This document shows positions 18,684 through 27,501 of a stretch of 64,000 nt of DNA, piece after piece. Below the pieces are notes generated by a model, which made no database searches, was not told where the DNA came from, and was given only the letters and a program-made list of their open reading frames with translations. Each line of letters begins with the position of its first letter. The first letter of the stretch is position 1. Made by a program: the position numbers and the translations under genes. The DNA comes from Streptomyces sp. NRRL F-6492 (GTDB lineage Bacteria; Actinomycetota; Actinomycetes; Streptomycetales; Streptomycetaceae). The stretch is taken from NCBI RefSeq assembly GCF_001280125.1, contig NZ_LGEG01000212.1:5349-69348 (forward strand), in the 5' to 3' direction.

Positions 18684-20078
18684 TCAGCTCTTCGCCCCGC
18701 CGTCCGTCCCGCTCTCGTACGAGCTGGTGCCGGAGTCCAGGAGCGGCTCCTGCTCCTTGAGGTGGGCCGGGGCGAAGGCCCGCAGCACGTGGTAGCCGGT
18801 GATGACGACGATCGTGCCGAGCGCGATGCCGCCCAGTTCGAAGGTGTCGGTGAAGGTCAGCTTCACGCCGCCGACGCCGATGATGATGCCGGCGGCGGCC
18901 GGGACCAGGTTGAGCGGGTTGCGCAGGTCGACCCCGGCGTTGATCCAGATCTGGGCGCCGAGCAGGCCGATCATGCCGTACAGGATGACGGTGATGCCGC
19001 CGAGGACGCCGCCGGGGATGGCGGCGACGACCGCGCCGAACTTCGGGCAGAGGCCGAAGAGCAGCGCGAAGCCGGCCGCGGCCCAGTAGGCGGCGGTCGA
19101 GTAGACGCGGGTGGCGGCCATGACGCCGATGTTCTCGGAGTACGTGGTGTTCGGCGGGCCGCCCACGGCGGTCGACAGCATCGAGGCGGCGCCGTCGGCG
19201 GCGATCGCGGTGCCGAGCTTGTCGTCGAGGTCGTCCCCGGTCATCTCGCCGACGGCCTTCACGTGCCCGGCGTTCTCGGCGATCAGGGCGATGACCACGG
19301 GCAGCGCGACCAGGATCGCGGACCACTCGAAGGCGGGGCCGTGGAAGGAGGGCAGGCCGATCCAGTCGGCCTTCGAGACGCCGGAGAGGTCGAGCCGCCA
19401 GTGGTCGGTGACCTGGCCGGACGGCGACATCGAGTGGATCTTGCCGAGGACCAGGTCGAGCACCCAGGACAGGGCGTAGCCGAAGACCAGGCCGAGGAAG
19501 ATCGCGATCCGGGACCAGAAACCGCGCAGGCAGACCACGGCCAGACCGGTGAACAGCATCACCAGGAGCGCCGTCCACTGGTCCTGCGGCCAGTAGGTGG
19601 CCGCCGTGACCGGGGCCAGGTTGAAGCCGATCAGCATGACGACGGCGCCGGTGACGATCGGGGGCATCGCCGCGTGGATGATCCGCGCGCCGAACTTCCG
19701 GACCGCGAGGCCCGCCAGGAAGAGCACGGCGCCCACGACGAGGACCGCGCCGGTCACGGTGGCGCTGGTGCCGCCGGAGGCCCGGATGGCGGCGGCGACG
19801 CCGACGAAGGAGAGCGAGCAGCCCAGGTAGGACGGGACCGTGCCGCGGGTCGCCAGGAGGAAGATCGCGGTCGCGACGCCGGACATCATGATCGCGAGGT
19901 TCGGGTCCAGACCCATGAGCACCGGCGCGACGAAGGACGCTCCGAACATCGCGACCACGTGCTGGGCGCCGAGCCCGACGGTCCGGGGCCAGGAGAGCCG
20001 CTCGTCCGGGCGGACGACGGCCCCCGGAGCGGGTGTTCTCCCGTCCCCGTGCAGGGTCCAGCGCACGCCGAGGTTCAT
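18684..20078 (-). CDS. NCS2 family uracil/xanthine permease
   Basis: A 464-residue membrane protein of the nucleobase-cation symporter-2 (SLC23) family, with about 14 hydrophobic segments. The hallmarks are GLGAQHVVAMFGASFVAPVL in the first helix with the conserved QH, a central ALIAENAGHVKAVGE carrying the substrate-binding Glu-Asn, and the NTTYSENIGVMAATRVYS loop. Family members with this pattern import uracil or xanthine with protons. The cytosolic N-terminus is short. It is alone or leads a two-gene unit with the DUF5995 gene 73 bases downstream. Confidence 0.9.
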   Translation of the reverse strand: MNLGVRWTLHGDGRTPAPGAVVRPDERLSWPRTVGLGAQHVVAMFGASFVAPVLMGLDPNLAIMMSGVATAIFLLATRGTVPSYLGCSLSFVGVAAAIRASGGTSATVTGAVLVVGAVLFLAGLAVRKFGARIIHAAMPPIVTGAVVMLIGFNLAPVTAATYWPQDQWTALLVMLFTGLAVVCLRGFWSRIAIFLGLVFGYALSWVLDLVLGKIHSMSPSGQVTDHWRLDLSGVSKADWIGLPSFHGPAFEWSAILVALPVVIALIAENAGHVKAVGEMTGDDLDDKLGTAIAADGAASMLSTAVGGPPNTTYSENIGVMAATRVYSTAAYWAAAGFALLFGLCPKFGAVVAAIPGGVLGGITVILYGMIGLLGAQIWINAGVDLRNPLNLVPAAAGIIIGVGGVKLTFTDTFELGGIALGTIVVITGYHVLRAFAPAHLKEQEPLLDSGTSSYESGTDGGAKS

Positions 20079-20150
20079 GAGGTCGCTCCCGTTCTCCGGT
20101 TCCGGCGGTCGCGTCGTGACCGCAAAAGATCAGCCACATGGTATGCGCGA

Positions 20151-20194
20151 CCACCGGCCGGGGACGCCCGGGAGGACGGCGCCCCGGCCGGTGG
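20151..20194 (-). terminator. Hairpin terminator after the MFS gene
   Basis: A 13-base perfect stem (20151-20163 with 20182-20194) with an 18-base loop lies seven bases beyond the MFS stop codon (20201) on the minus strand. Confidence 0.6.
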
Positions 20195-20200
20195 CCGCCG

Positions 20201-21424
20201 TCACGCGGCCGGGCCCCCGCTCTTCGCGGGGACGCCGCCGGCCGGGGGCGCCGCCGGGTCCTTCCTGTCGGCGCTCCGGAGCACGCCCGCGCCCACCACC
20301 AGACCGAACGCCAGCAGCGTGACCAGGGCGAAGGAGAAGACGAGCGAGGTCGCGTCGGCGATGCCGCCGATCGCGGAGGGCGCGATGAGACCCGAGGTGT
20401 ACGTGATGGTGGCGACGCCCGCGATGGCCTGGCTGGGGTTCGGGCCGCTGCGCCCGGCCGCCGCGAAGGCCAGCGGGACGACGACCGCGACCCCGAGCCC
20501 GATCAGACCGAATCCGGCCAGGGCGACGGCGACGTGCGGGGCCAGGACGACCATGAGCCCGCCGAGGGTGGCGACCACGCCCCCGACCCGTACCGTACGG
20601 ACCGCGCCGAAGCGGTCCACCACCCGGTCGCCGACCAGCCGTGCCACGGCCATCATCAGGGCGAAGGCGGTGGTCGAGGCGGCCGCGAGGCCGGCCGAGG
20701 TGCCCAGCTCGTCCCGGAAGTAGACGGCCGACCAGTCGAGGCTGGCGCCCTCCGCGAACACCCCGCAGAAGCCGATGGCGCCGATGACGAGCGCGGACTT
20801 CGGCGGCAGCGAGAAGCGCGGCGGCGCCTCCTCCTCCGGGGTGCTGCGCACGTCGAGGACGCCCTGGCAGAAGACCAGGCCGAGCGCGGTGAGGACGAGG
20901 GCCGCGATCAGGTGGTGGATCCGGGCGTCGCCGCCGAGGTGGGCCGCGACCGTGCCGGCGGCGGAGCCGATCAGGGCGCCCACGCTCCACATGCCGTGCA
21001 GACTGGACATGATGGAGCGGCCGAGCCGGTTCTCGGTCTCGACGCCCAACGCGTTCATCGCCACGTCGGACATGCCGGCGGTCGCGCCGTACACGAAGAG
21101 CGCCCCGCACAGGCCCCAGACGTTCGGGGCGAGCGAGGGCAGGATCAGGGAGAGCGTCCACAGGACGAGCAGGCCGCGCAGCGCGGTGCGGGCGCCGAAG
21201 CGGTGGGAGATCGCCCCGGCGAGCGGCATCGCGAGCGAGGCGCCGAGCGCGGGGAAGGCGAGCGCGAGCCCGAGCTGCCCGGCGCTCACGTCCGCGTGCT
21301 CCTGGATCCAGGGGATGCGGGTGGCGAAGCTGCCGGTGACCGCGCCGTGGACGCAGAAGACGGCGGCGACGGCGAAGCGCGCCCGCCGCAGGCGTTCGGT
21401 GCTGGTGACGGTCTCCGCCGCCAT
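20201..21424 (-). CDS. MFS transporter divergent from a ROK regulator
   Basis: A 407-residue, roughly 12-helix major facilitator protein. The N-terminal half has the signature GSFATRIPWIQEHADVSAGQLGLAL followed by SHRFGARTALRG, which resembles the YbjJ-type subgroup, and the second half begins around DWSAVYFRDELGTS. The divergent gene encodes a ROK-family repressor, and a 21-bp inverted repeat (21492-21512) lies between the starts. A sugar or sugar-derived substrate is suggested by the ROK partner only, so substrate remains open. Confidence 0.85.
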   Translation of the reverse strand: MAAETVTSTERLRRARFAVAAVFCVHGAVTGSFATRIPWIQEHADVSAGQLGLALAFPALGASLAMPLAGAISHRFGARTALRGLLVLWTLSLILPSLAPNVWGLCGALFVYGATAGMSDVAMNALGVETENRLGRSIMSSLHGMWSVGALIGSAAGTVAAHLGGDARIHHLIAALVLTALGLVFCQGVLDVRSTPEEEAPPRFSLPPKSALVIGAIGFCGVFAEGASLDWSAVYFRDELGTSAGLAAASTTAFALMMAVARLVGDRVVDRFGAVRTVRVGGVVATLGGLMVVLAPHVAVALAGFGLIGLGVAVVVPLAFAAAGRSGPNPSQAIAGVATITYTSGLIAPSAIGGIADATSLVFSFALVTLLAFGLVVGAGVLRSADRKDPAAPPAGGVPAKSGGPAA

Positions 21425-21491
21425 GGGCCCTCCCGGTGTCGTGGTGCACGGCCGTCGTGTTCGTGCCGCTGTCGTGGTGTGCCGCGTAAAC

Positions 21492-21512
21492 TATCAGGAA
21501 CCCTGCCTGATA
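21492..21512. promoter_or_regulatory. Candidate ROK operator: TATCAGG-N7-CCTGATA
   Basis: Perfect 7-base inverted repeat with a 7-base spacer in the MFS/ROK intergenic region, 68 bases from the MFS start and 53 from the ROK start. Its AT content is much higher than its surroundings. Confidence 0.65.
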
Positions 21513-21564
21513 AATAGTCCGCAAGAAGGACCCCCGTCCCGGGACCGTCTGAGAGGATCGCCGC

Positions 21565-22689
21565 ATGGCCGCATCCCCGAGCACCGCACGGGCCATCAAC
21601 GACCGGCTCGCCCTGCGACTGCTCCAGGACGAGGGCCCGTTGACGGCCGCTCAGCTCAAGACGCTCACCGGACTCTCCCGTCCGACCGTCGCCGACCTCG
21701 TCGAGCGGCTCCGGAGCTCCGGGCTCGTCCACGTCGTCGGCGAGGCCGGGGCCGAGCGCCGGGGCCCCAACGCCAAGCTGTACGGGATCGTCGCGGGCCG
21801 CGCCCACCTCGCCGCCCTCGACGTGCGCACCCGCTCGGTCTCCGTCACCGTCGCCGACCTGCTGGGCGCCACGCTCGCCGAGGCCTCCGTGCCCGTCGTC
21901 GACGACGACGGCACGGGCCCGGCCGTGGAGAAGGCCGTCGCCCTCCTGGAGCGGACCGCGAAGGAGGCCGGCGTCGACGCGCCGCACAGCGTCGCGGTCG
22001 GCGCCCCCGGGCTCATCGAGCCGGTCACCGGCGAGCTCCGCGACTCCACGGGGCTGCCCGCCTGGCACCGGCGGCTCGTCGCCGTCCTCCAGGAACGGCT
22101 CCCCGCGCGCGTGCTCGTCGAGAACGAGACCAACCTCGCCGCCCTCGCGGAGCTGCGCGAGGGCGCGGCCCGCGACCGCGAGGACTTCGTCCTGCTCTGG
22201 CTCGGCCAGGGCGTGGGCGCCGCCGTCGTCCTCGACGGGCGGCTGCGCCGGGGCGCCTCGGGCGGTGCGGGCGAGATCGGCTTCCTGCCGGTGCCCGGCA
22301 CCACCGGGCTCCCCTCGGCCACCGGCTGCGACGGCGGCTTCCACGAACTGGCCTGCACCGCGGCCGTCGAGGCGCTCGCCCGGGAGCACGGCCTGGCCCC
22401 GGAGGCCGCGCTCGCCTCCGGCCACGAGCCCTTCCTGGACGCCGTCGCCCGCCGGCTCGCCGTCGGCGCGGCGGCCGTGGTCTCGGTCCTCGACCCCGGC
22501 TGCGTGGTCCTCGGCGGCGAGACCGGCCACAGCGGCGGCGCGGACCTGGCGGCCCGGGTGGAGGCGGAGCTCGCCGTCCTCTCGCCGCTGCGCACCGAGG
22601 TCCGGGCCACCGCCCTGGGCGACGCGGCCGTGCTGCGCGGCGCCCTCCTGACGGCCCGGGACGCGGCCCAGGAGGACCTGTTCCCGTAG
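21565..22689 (+). CDS. ROK-family transcriptional regulator
   Basis: A 374-residue repressor/sugar-kinase-fold protein. The N-terminus is a MarR-like winged HTH (TAAQLKTLTGLSRPTVADLVERLRSSGL). The ROK domain shows VGAPGLIEPVTGELRD, NETNLAALAELREG and LGQGVGAAVVLDGRLRRGASGGAGEIG. The usual ROK zinc motif CxCGxxGC is degenerate: the region reads SATGCDGGFHELAC, so zinc binding may be lost. It is divergently transcribed from the MFS transporter and probably controls it through the inverted repeat at 21492-21512. Confidence 0.88.
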   Translation: MAASPSTARAINDRLALRLLQDEGPLTAAQLKTLTGLSRPTVADLVERLRSSGLVHVVGEAGAERRGPNAKLYGIVAGRAHLAALDVRTRSVSVTVADLLGATLAEASVPVVDDDGTGPAVEKAVALLERTAKEAGVDAPHSVAVGAPGLIEPVTGELRDSTGLPAWHRRLVAVLQERLPARVLVENETNLAALAELREGAARDREDFVLLWLGQGVGAAVVLDGRLRRGASGGAGEIGFLPVPGTTGLPSATGCDGGFHELACTAAVEALAREHGLAPEAALASGHEPFLDAVARRLAVGAAAVVSVLDPGCVVLGGETGHSGGADLAARVEAELAVLSPLRTEVRATALGDAAVLRGALLTARDAAQEDLFP

Positions 22690-22690
22690 G

Positions 22691-22784
22691 GGCACCGGAA
22701 ACACCGGAAACACCGGACAAGGCACCGGAAACACCGGACAAGGCACCGGAAACACCGGGCAGGGGCACCGGAAAGCCGGGGAAC
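22691..22784. repeat. Tandem 21-bp repeats with internal 9-bp periodicity
   Basis: Copies of GGCACCGGAAACACCGGACAA follow each other directly after the ROK stop, with a 9-bp inner repeat (CACCGGAAA) and decaying copies at the end. In the antisense direction the array reads as repeated Val-Ser-Gly-Val, but no gene is supported there. Confidence 0.8.
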
Positions 22785-22801
22785 AGGCCCCGGAAACGCC
22801 G

Positions 22802-22836
22802 CCGCGCCGCGCCCCGGACAGGGAAGCGCGGCGCGG
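22802..22836. terminator. Hairpin between ROK and chitinase genes (first)
   Basis: Perfect 11-bp stem (CCGCGCCGCGC with GCGCGGCGCGG, arms 22802-22812 and 22826-22836) between convergent genes. Confidence 0.6.
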
Positions 22837-22842
22837 AGGGTG

Positions 22843-22880
22843 CCCGGCGGCGGCAAGGGCCGTGAGTCTCCGCCGCCGGG
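22843..22880. terminator. Hairpin between ROK and chitinase genes (second)
   Basis: Perfect 11-bp stem (CCCGGCGGCGG with CCGCCGCCGGG, arms 22843-22853 and 22870-22880), 33 bases past the chitinase stop on the minus strand. Confidence 0.6.
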
Positions 22881-22913
22881 GGTTCTCGGAAGGGTTCCTT
22901 CAGGAGGCGGGGG

Positions 22914-25271
22914 TCAGCAGGCCCCGAGGTCCTGCCAGACGCCCCACTCGCCGGTCGTGCCCGGCGCCTCGTTCTGGGTCCACCACTTGGCCTTGTACTT
23001 GCGGCCGTTGTGGGAGACCTCGTTGCCCGCGTTGTAGACGGTGCCGGCCACGTACGCCGGGGCGGCGCAGCCGGTGGGCGGCGTCGTCGGCGGGGTCGTG
23101 GGAGGCGTCGTCGGCGGGGTGGTCGGAGACGTGGTGGGCGGGGTGGTGCCCGTGCCCGGCTGCACGAGCGTCGTGCCGCGCGCCAGGTCGCCGGCGAGGG
23201 CGTACGCCGTGCCGTTGATGTTCACCGTCCAGTTGGAGGGGGTGGACACCGGCAGGTAGTAGTTGAAGGACAGGTCGACCGTCGCGCCCGGGGCCAGCGT
23301 CTGCCAGGCCGGGAGCTTCAGGGAGACGCGGTGGAAGTCGCCCTTCAGACCGCCGACGTTGCCGCCGGTGTGGTCGCTGCTGATCACCTTGGTGCCGAAG
23401 CCCGACTGGTCGGAGGCGTTGGCCGGGGCCGCGGTGGAGTAGTCGAACTGGAACTCCGTGCCGCCGGGCAGCGTGGCCGCGGTGTTGTTGGTGATCTTCA
23501 GCTTGGGCGTGATCGGGTAGTTGGAGTCGCCCAGCTTGAACTCGGTGAAGTCCACCGCGATGTCGACGGCCTGCGTGGGCAGCGCCTTGTTGGACTTCTT
23601 CGCGCCGTACGGGGCGGCCGTCTTGAACTTGTCGTACATCAGCGAGGTGAGGGTGGAGCCCGCCTCGTACTGGCCCTTGGCCGCGTTCCAGCCGTAGTCG
23701 CCGGCCATCTCCCAGACCATGGTGCCGCCGATGCCGCGGTCGACCACGTAGTCCGCCTTCTTGGCCACCGACTGCTCGTCCTCGGTGGAGAGGAAGACCT
23801 TCTTCTGCGCGTTCCACAGCCACGGCGCGACCAGGGCCGAGTCGTACTTGCGGGCGTAGGTGCCGGTCAGCTGGGTGTTCGCGGGGAAGCCGTACTGGGT
23901 GACGTAGTCGCCGACGATCCCCTTCTCCAGGTTCTTGGCGTGCCACATCGGGTTGGAGCCCGCGGGGGACTCGACGCCGTTGTCGTCCTTGTCGTGCCAG
24001 AGGTTGTCGATGCCGACGGCGCCGTCACCGCACTTGGTCAGGCCGGAGCCCGCCGGGCAGGAGGTCGCGGCGGCCTTGCCCCACAGTCCGTCCGTGCCGC
24101 CCTGCACGTTCTTGTGGCCGCGGGTGTAGTACGGCAGGCCGATGTTGATGCGGCCGGCCGGCATGGAGCCGCGGAAGTAGTGGTACGCCCAGTCGGTGTT
24201 CAGGTAGCCGATGCCGCCGTACTGCGCGCTGCCGTAGACGTTGGCGGAGGCCAGCTCGGCGTCCTTGCCGTCGTCGAAGAGGGAGGCGTTCGGGCCGACG
24301 TACTCGTTCCAGGCGCCGTGCAGGTCGTACGACATGATGTTGACGTAGTCCAGGTACTTCTGGACCTGGAAGGTCTCCATGCCGCGCAGCAGGTAGCCGG
24401 AGGAGGGGGCGGCGACGGTCAGCAGGTAGTGCTTGCCGTCGGTGGCGCCGGCCCGGTCCAGCTTCTCGCGCAGGGTCTTCATCAGGGCCGCGTAGCCCTT
24501 GTTGAGGCCCGCGCGGCGCGCGTTGGAGATCGGGAAGTCGGCCGGGTGCCCGGCGTCCTTCATCGACGTCGGGTACTCGTAGTCGATGTCGACGCCGTTG
24601 AAGCCGTACTTCTTGATGAACGCCACGGCGGAGTCGGCGAAGGTGTTGATGCCCGCCTGGTTCACGGAGCCGTCCGCGTTGGTGGCCATCGTGTAGAAGC
24701 CGCCGGAGCCGACCCGCTTGCCGCTGTCGTCGAAGTAGCCGCCGGTCTCGGCCCAGCCGCCCACGGAGATGAGCGTCTTGACGTCCGGGTGCTGCTTCTT
24801 GAACTTGTTGAGCTGGTTGAAGTGGCCCTTGTAGGGGAGCGCCGGGTCCATCTCGGCGCCCGCGACGCCGGGCCAGGTCATGCCGGTCGCCGCGTTGTTC
24901 GGACCGTCGGTGCCCACGGACACCTTGTTGCCCGCGTCCACGTGCGCGAAGGCGTAGTTGATGTGGGTGATCTTGTCCCACGGGATGTCGTCGGCGAGGT
25001 AGGCGTCCTGGCCGTTCTTGCCGGTGCGCCAGCCGGTGAAGTAGCCGATGACCCGGCGCTGGTGGTCCGCGCCCATCTTCTCGCGGCCCTCGGCGTCGTA
25101 GACCGAGCAGTACGGAACGTCGACGCCGGGCGTCTTGTAGAGGCCGTCGGGGCGACAGGACTCGTTGTCGGCCGCGTACGAGACGCCGCCGGAGAGCGAG
25201 CTGAGCAGCAGCCCGGCGACGGCCGCGCCGGACGCGAGCAGCGAGGCTCTCTTCGTCGTGGGGGACAACAC
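22914..25271 (-). CDS. Secreted GH18 chitinase with C-terminal chitin-binding module
   Basis: A 785-residue extracellular chitinase. A Sec signal peptide (cleavage likely after SYA, residue 33) leads into a GH18 barrel starting at [10 protein letters not shown]. The active-site strand reads [10 protein letters not shown]: Asp228, Asp230 and the acid Glu232 are intact, but the first Asp of DxxDxDxE is Asn225. A beta-sandwich module (about 580-715, [16 protein letters not shown]) follows, then a PTTPPTT linker and a C-terminal CBM5/12-type chitin-binding domain ([20 protein letters not shown] ... WWTQNEAPG). The promoter carries the pair of 12-bp direct repeats known from Streptomyces chitinase genes, so N-acetylglucosamine/DasR-type and glucose control is expected. 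Confidence 0.93.
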   Translation of the reverse strand: MLSPTTKRASLLASGAAVAGLLLSSLSGGVSYAADNESCRPDGLYKTPGVDVPYCSVYDAEGREKMGADHQRRVIGYFTGWRTGKNGQDAYLADDIPWDKITHINYAFAHVDAGNKVSVGTDGPNNAATGMTWPGVAGAEMDPALPYKGHFNQLNKFKKQHPDVKTLISVGGWAETGGYFDDSGKRVGSGGFYTMATNADGSVNQAGINTFADSAVAFIKKYGFNGVDIDYEYPTSMKDAGHPADFPISNARRAGLNKGYAALMKTLREKLDRAGATDGKHYLLTVAAPSSGYLLRGMETFQVQKYLDYVNIMSYDLHGAWNEYVGPNASLFDDGKDAELASANVYGSAQYGGIGYLNTDWAYHYFRGSMPAGRINIGLPYYTRGHKNVQGGTDGLWGKAAATSCPAGSGLTKCGDGAVGIDNLWHDKDDNGVESPAGSNPMWHAKNLEKGIVGDYVTQYGFPANTQLTGTYARKYDSALVAPWLWNAQKKVFLSTEDEQSVAKKADYVVDRGIGGTMVWEMAGDYGWNAAKGQYEAGSTLTSLMYDKFKTAAPYGAKKSNKALPTQAVDIAVDFTEFKLGDSNYPITPKLKITNNTAATLPGGTEFQFDYSTAAPANASDQSGFGTKVISSDHTGGNVGGLKGDFHRVSLKLPAWQTLAPGATVDLSFNYYLPVSTPSNWTVNINGTAYALAGDLARGTTLVQPGTGTTPPTTSPTTPPTTPPTTPPTTPPTGCAAPAYVAGTVYNAGNEVSHNGRKYKAKWWTQNEAPGTTGEWGVWQDLGAC

Positions 25272-25379
25272 GATCGGTTCCTCCTGGGGAGGTGATGGAA
25301 CACAACGAACAAGGGGGTGGGTCGTGTTGGGTCCGTGGCGTGCGCACCCCGACGGACCGTTACCTCGGAGGTGACACGG

Positions 25380-25408
25380 AGATTAAGAGGACTAGACCAG
25401 TGCGTCAA
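25380..25408 (-). promoter_or_regulatory. Candidate chitinase promoter (-35 and -10)
   Basis: On the minus strand TTGACG (25408-25403) and TAATCT (25385-25380) are separated by 17 bases and end 109 bases upstream of the chitinase start. The -35 box lies between the two direct repeats, as in described Streptomyces chitinase promoters. Confidence 0.6.
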
Positions 25409-25421
25409 TAGGTCTGGACCA
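25388..25421 (-). promoter_or_regulatory. Pair of 12-bp chitinase direct repeats
   Basis: On the minus strand TGGTCCAGACCT (25421-25410) and TGGTCTAGTCCT (25399-25388) repeat with a 22-base period. The first equals the classic Streptomyces chitinase operator. Both also match 10 or more of 12 positions of the DasR dre core TGGTCTAGACCA or its close variant. Confidence 0.85.
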
Positions 25422-25516
25422 AAGAAGGTGAATGTGGGATCCTGTGAGCCAGCCCACAGGGCCGTGGCCGCACCGCCGTTCACCGGCCGTGGCACACTGG
25501 CCCTGTATCAGCAGCA

Positions 25517-25642
25517 GCGCACTCCGGGGTCGGTGTAATTCCGAACCGGCGGTATAGTCCGCGACCCGTCCGCAGCCAGCGGCCGGTTGACCAGGTGAGA
25601 TTCCTGGACCGACGGTGAAAGTCCGGATGGGAGGCAGTGCGC
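25517..25642 (+). ncRNA. FMN riboswitch (RFN element)
   Basis: The leader of the rib operon contains the highly conserved RFN blocks in order: GGGGTCGGTG, AATTCCGAACCGGCGGT, ATAGTCCGCGAC, GGTTGACCAGGTGAGATTCC, TGGACCGACGGTGAAAGTCC and GGATGGGAGGCAGT. The basal P1 stem is GCGCACT (25517-25523) with AGTGCGC (25636-25642). It binds FMN and represses downstream riboflavin genes. It is about 170 bases ahead of ribD. Confidence 0.97.
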
Positions 25643-25810
25643 GGCGGGCGAACCCCTTTCGAGGGGTGTGCCGGCCGTACGTCCGCTGTCCGCCGTCTTC
25701 CGGCGGGCCCGGACCCTCGGCCCCGGCGCACCCTGCGCGAGGCGTCCTTCCCGCTCTTCTGTCGTCCAGACAGGCCCCGGAGTCCGTGCCCGAAGAGGCA
25801 GGAGGACCCG
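25643..25810 (+). promoter_or_regulatory. Expression platform between FMN aptamer and ribD
   Basis: This segment holds a 6-bp stem-loop ACCCCT-TTCG-AGGGGT (25652-25667) right after the aptamer and further GC-rich stems. The ribD ribosome-binding site AGGAGG lies at its end. There is no U-run, so either factor-dependent termination or control of translation is possible; sequence alone does not decide. Confidence 0.5.
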
Positions 25811-26890
25811 GTGGACCGGCAGGCCGACACCACCGCCATGCGACGCGCCGTCGGGCTCGCCGCCCGCGCGCTCGGCGCCACCAGCCCCAACCCCGTCGTC
25901 GGCTGCGTCATCACCGACGCCTCCGGACACCGGGTCGGAGAGGGCTACCACCAGCGCGCCGGCGGCCCGCACGCCGAGGTCCACGCCCTGCGCGAGGCCG
26001 GCGTCCTCGCCCGCGGCGGCACCGCCTACGTCACCCTCGAACCCTGCGACCACACCGGCCGCACCGGACCCTGCTCCCAGGCCCTGGCCGAGGCCGGGAT
26101 CAGCCGCGTCGTCTACGCGGTCGGCGACCCGAACCCGCAGGCCACCGGCGGTGCCGACACCCTGCGCGCGGCCGGCGTCGAGGTCGAGAAGGGACTCCTG
26201 GAGGCCGAGGCCGAGGCCGTCAACATCGCCTGGCTCACCTCCGTCCGCCGCGGCCGCCCCTTCGTCCGCTGGAAGTACGCCGCCACCCTCGACGGCCGGA
26301 CCGCCGCCGCCGACGGCACCTCCCGCTGGATCACCTCCCCCGAGGCCCGCGCCGACGTCCACCGGCTGCGCGCCGAGTCCGACGCGGTCCTGGCCGGCGG
26401 CGGCACCCTGCGCGCCGACGACCCGCACCTCGCCGTCCGGGGGATCGAGGGCGCGACCCAGCCGCTGCGGGTCGTCCTCGACACCCGCGCCACGATCCCG
26501 CCGACCGCCCGCGTCCTCGACGACGCCGCGCCCACCCTGGTCGTCGTCGGCGAGGACGCCGACACCCGGCACCTGCCCGGCGCCGAGACGCTCCGGCTGC
26601 CCCTGCGCGACGGCCGGATCGGCGTCCACGACCTGCTCGACCGGCTCCACGCCCGGGGCGTGCGCTCGGTCCTCCTCGAAGGCGGCCCCACCCTCGCGGG
26701 CTCCTTCGTCGCCGCGGGCGCCGTCGACCAGGTCGTCGGCTACCTCGCCCCGGTCCTCCTCGGCGACGGCCCGCAGGCCCTCACCGGGGCGGGAATCGGC
26801 ACCATCGCCGAAGCGTTGCGGCTCGACATCACCGAGACCGTCCGCATCGGCCCCGACCTCCGCATCACCGCCACCCCCAAGGGAGCCTGA
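25811..26890 (+). CDS. ribD: Bifunctional riboflavin deaminase/reductase RibD
   Basis: RibD performs the deaminase and reductase steps of riboflavin synthesis. Residues 1-150 form the zinc deaminase domain, with PHAEVHALREAG (His and catalytic Glu) and TLEPCDHTGRTGPC (two zinc Cys). The C-terminal NADPH-dependent reductase domain starts at FVRWKYAATLDGRTA and includes GGGTLRADDPHL and LLEGGPTLAGSF. At 359 residues it has the normal length. The GTG at 25811 follows AGGAGG by six bases; the open frame continues upstream into the riboswitch but is not coding. It is the first gene of ribD-E-M-BA-H. Confidence 0.95.
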   Translation: MDRQADTTAMRRAVGLAARALGATSPNPVVGCVITDASGHRVGEGYHQRAGGPHAEVHALREAGVLARGGTAYVTLEPCDHTGRTGPCSQALAEAGISRVVYAVGDPNPQATGGADTLRAAGVEVEKGLLEAEAEAVNIAWLTSVRRGRPFVRWKYAATLDGRTAAADGTSRWITSPEARADVHRLRAESDAVLAGGGTLRADDPHLAVRGIEGATQPLRVVLDTRATIPPTARVLDDAAPTLVVVGEDADTRHLPGAETLRLPLRDGRIGVHDLLDRLHARGVRSVLLEGGPTLAGSFVAAGAVDQVVGYLAPVLLGDGPQALTGAGIGTIAEALRLDITETVRIGPDLRITATPKGA

Positions 26891-26892
26891 CC

Positions 26893-27501
26893 GTGTTCAC
26901 CGGAATCGTCGAAGAACTGGGCGAGGTCGTCGCCGTCGAGCAGCTGGAGGACGCCTCCCGCTTCCGACTGCGCGGCCCCCTGGTCACGGAAGGCGCCCAG
27001 CACGGCGACTCCATCGCCGTCAACGGTGTCTGTCTCACGGTCGTCGAGCACGGCGACGGCGAGTTCACCGCCGACGTCATGGCCGAGACCCTCAAGCGGT
27101 CCGGCCTCGGCGCCCTCGGCGTCGGCTCCCGCGTCAACCTGGAACGGCCCATGGCCGTCGGCGGCCGCCTCGGCGGCCACATCGTCCAGGGCCACGTCGA
27201 CGGCACCGGCACCGTCCTGGAGCGCACCCCGTCCGAGCACTGGGAACTGGTCAAGGTCGGCCTCCCCGCCCCCCTCGCCCGCTACGTCGTCGAGAAGGGC
27301 TCGATCACGGTCGACGGCGTCAGCCTCACCGTCGTCGAGGTCGGCGACGACTGGTTCACCATCAGCCTCATCCCCACCACCCTCGACCTGACCACGCTCG
27401 GCATCAAGAAGAGCGGCGACCCGGTCAACCTGGAAGTGGACGTCATCGCCAAGTACGTCGAGCGGCTGCTCGGCCCGAACGCACGGGAGAACGTCAAGTG
27501 A
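26893..27501 (+). CDS. ribE: Riboflavin synthase alpha subunit
   Basis: This enzyme dismutates two 6,7-dimethyl-8-ribityllumazine molecules to riboflavin. The 202-residue protein starts [12 protein letters not shown], the family signature, and has two similar lumazine-binding repeats with matching motifs ([13 protein letters not shown] and [13 protein letters not shown]) plus [14 protein letters not shown]. It starts with GTG two bases after ribD and shares its last bases with ribM. Some systems call this gene ribC. Confidence 0.95.
   Translation: MFTGIVEELGEVVAVEQLEDASRFRLRGPLVTEGAQHGDSIAVNGVCLTVVEHGDGEFTADVMAETLKRSGLGALGVGSRVNLERPMAVGGRLGGHIVQGHVDGTGTVLERTPSEHWELVKVGLPAPLARYVVEKGSITVDGVSLTVVEVGDDWFTISLIPTTLDLTTLGIKKSGDPVNLEVDVIAKYVERLLGPNARENVK

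Noticed and set aside
22691..22784. CRISPR-like array
   Set aside because: Repeats are directly abutting with no unique spacers, so this is a minisatellite.
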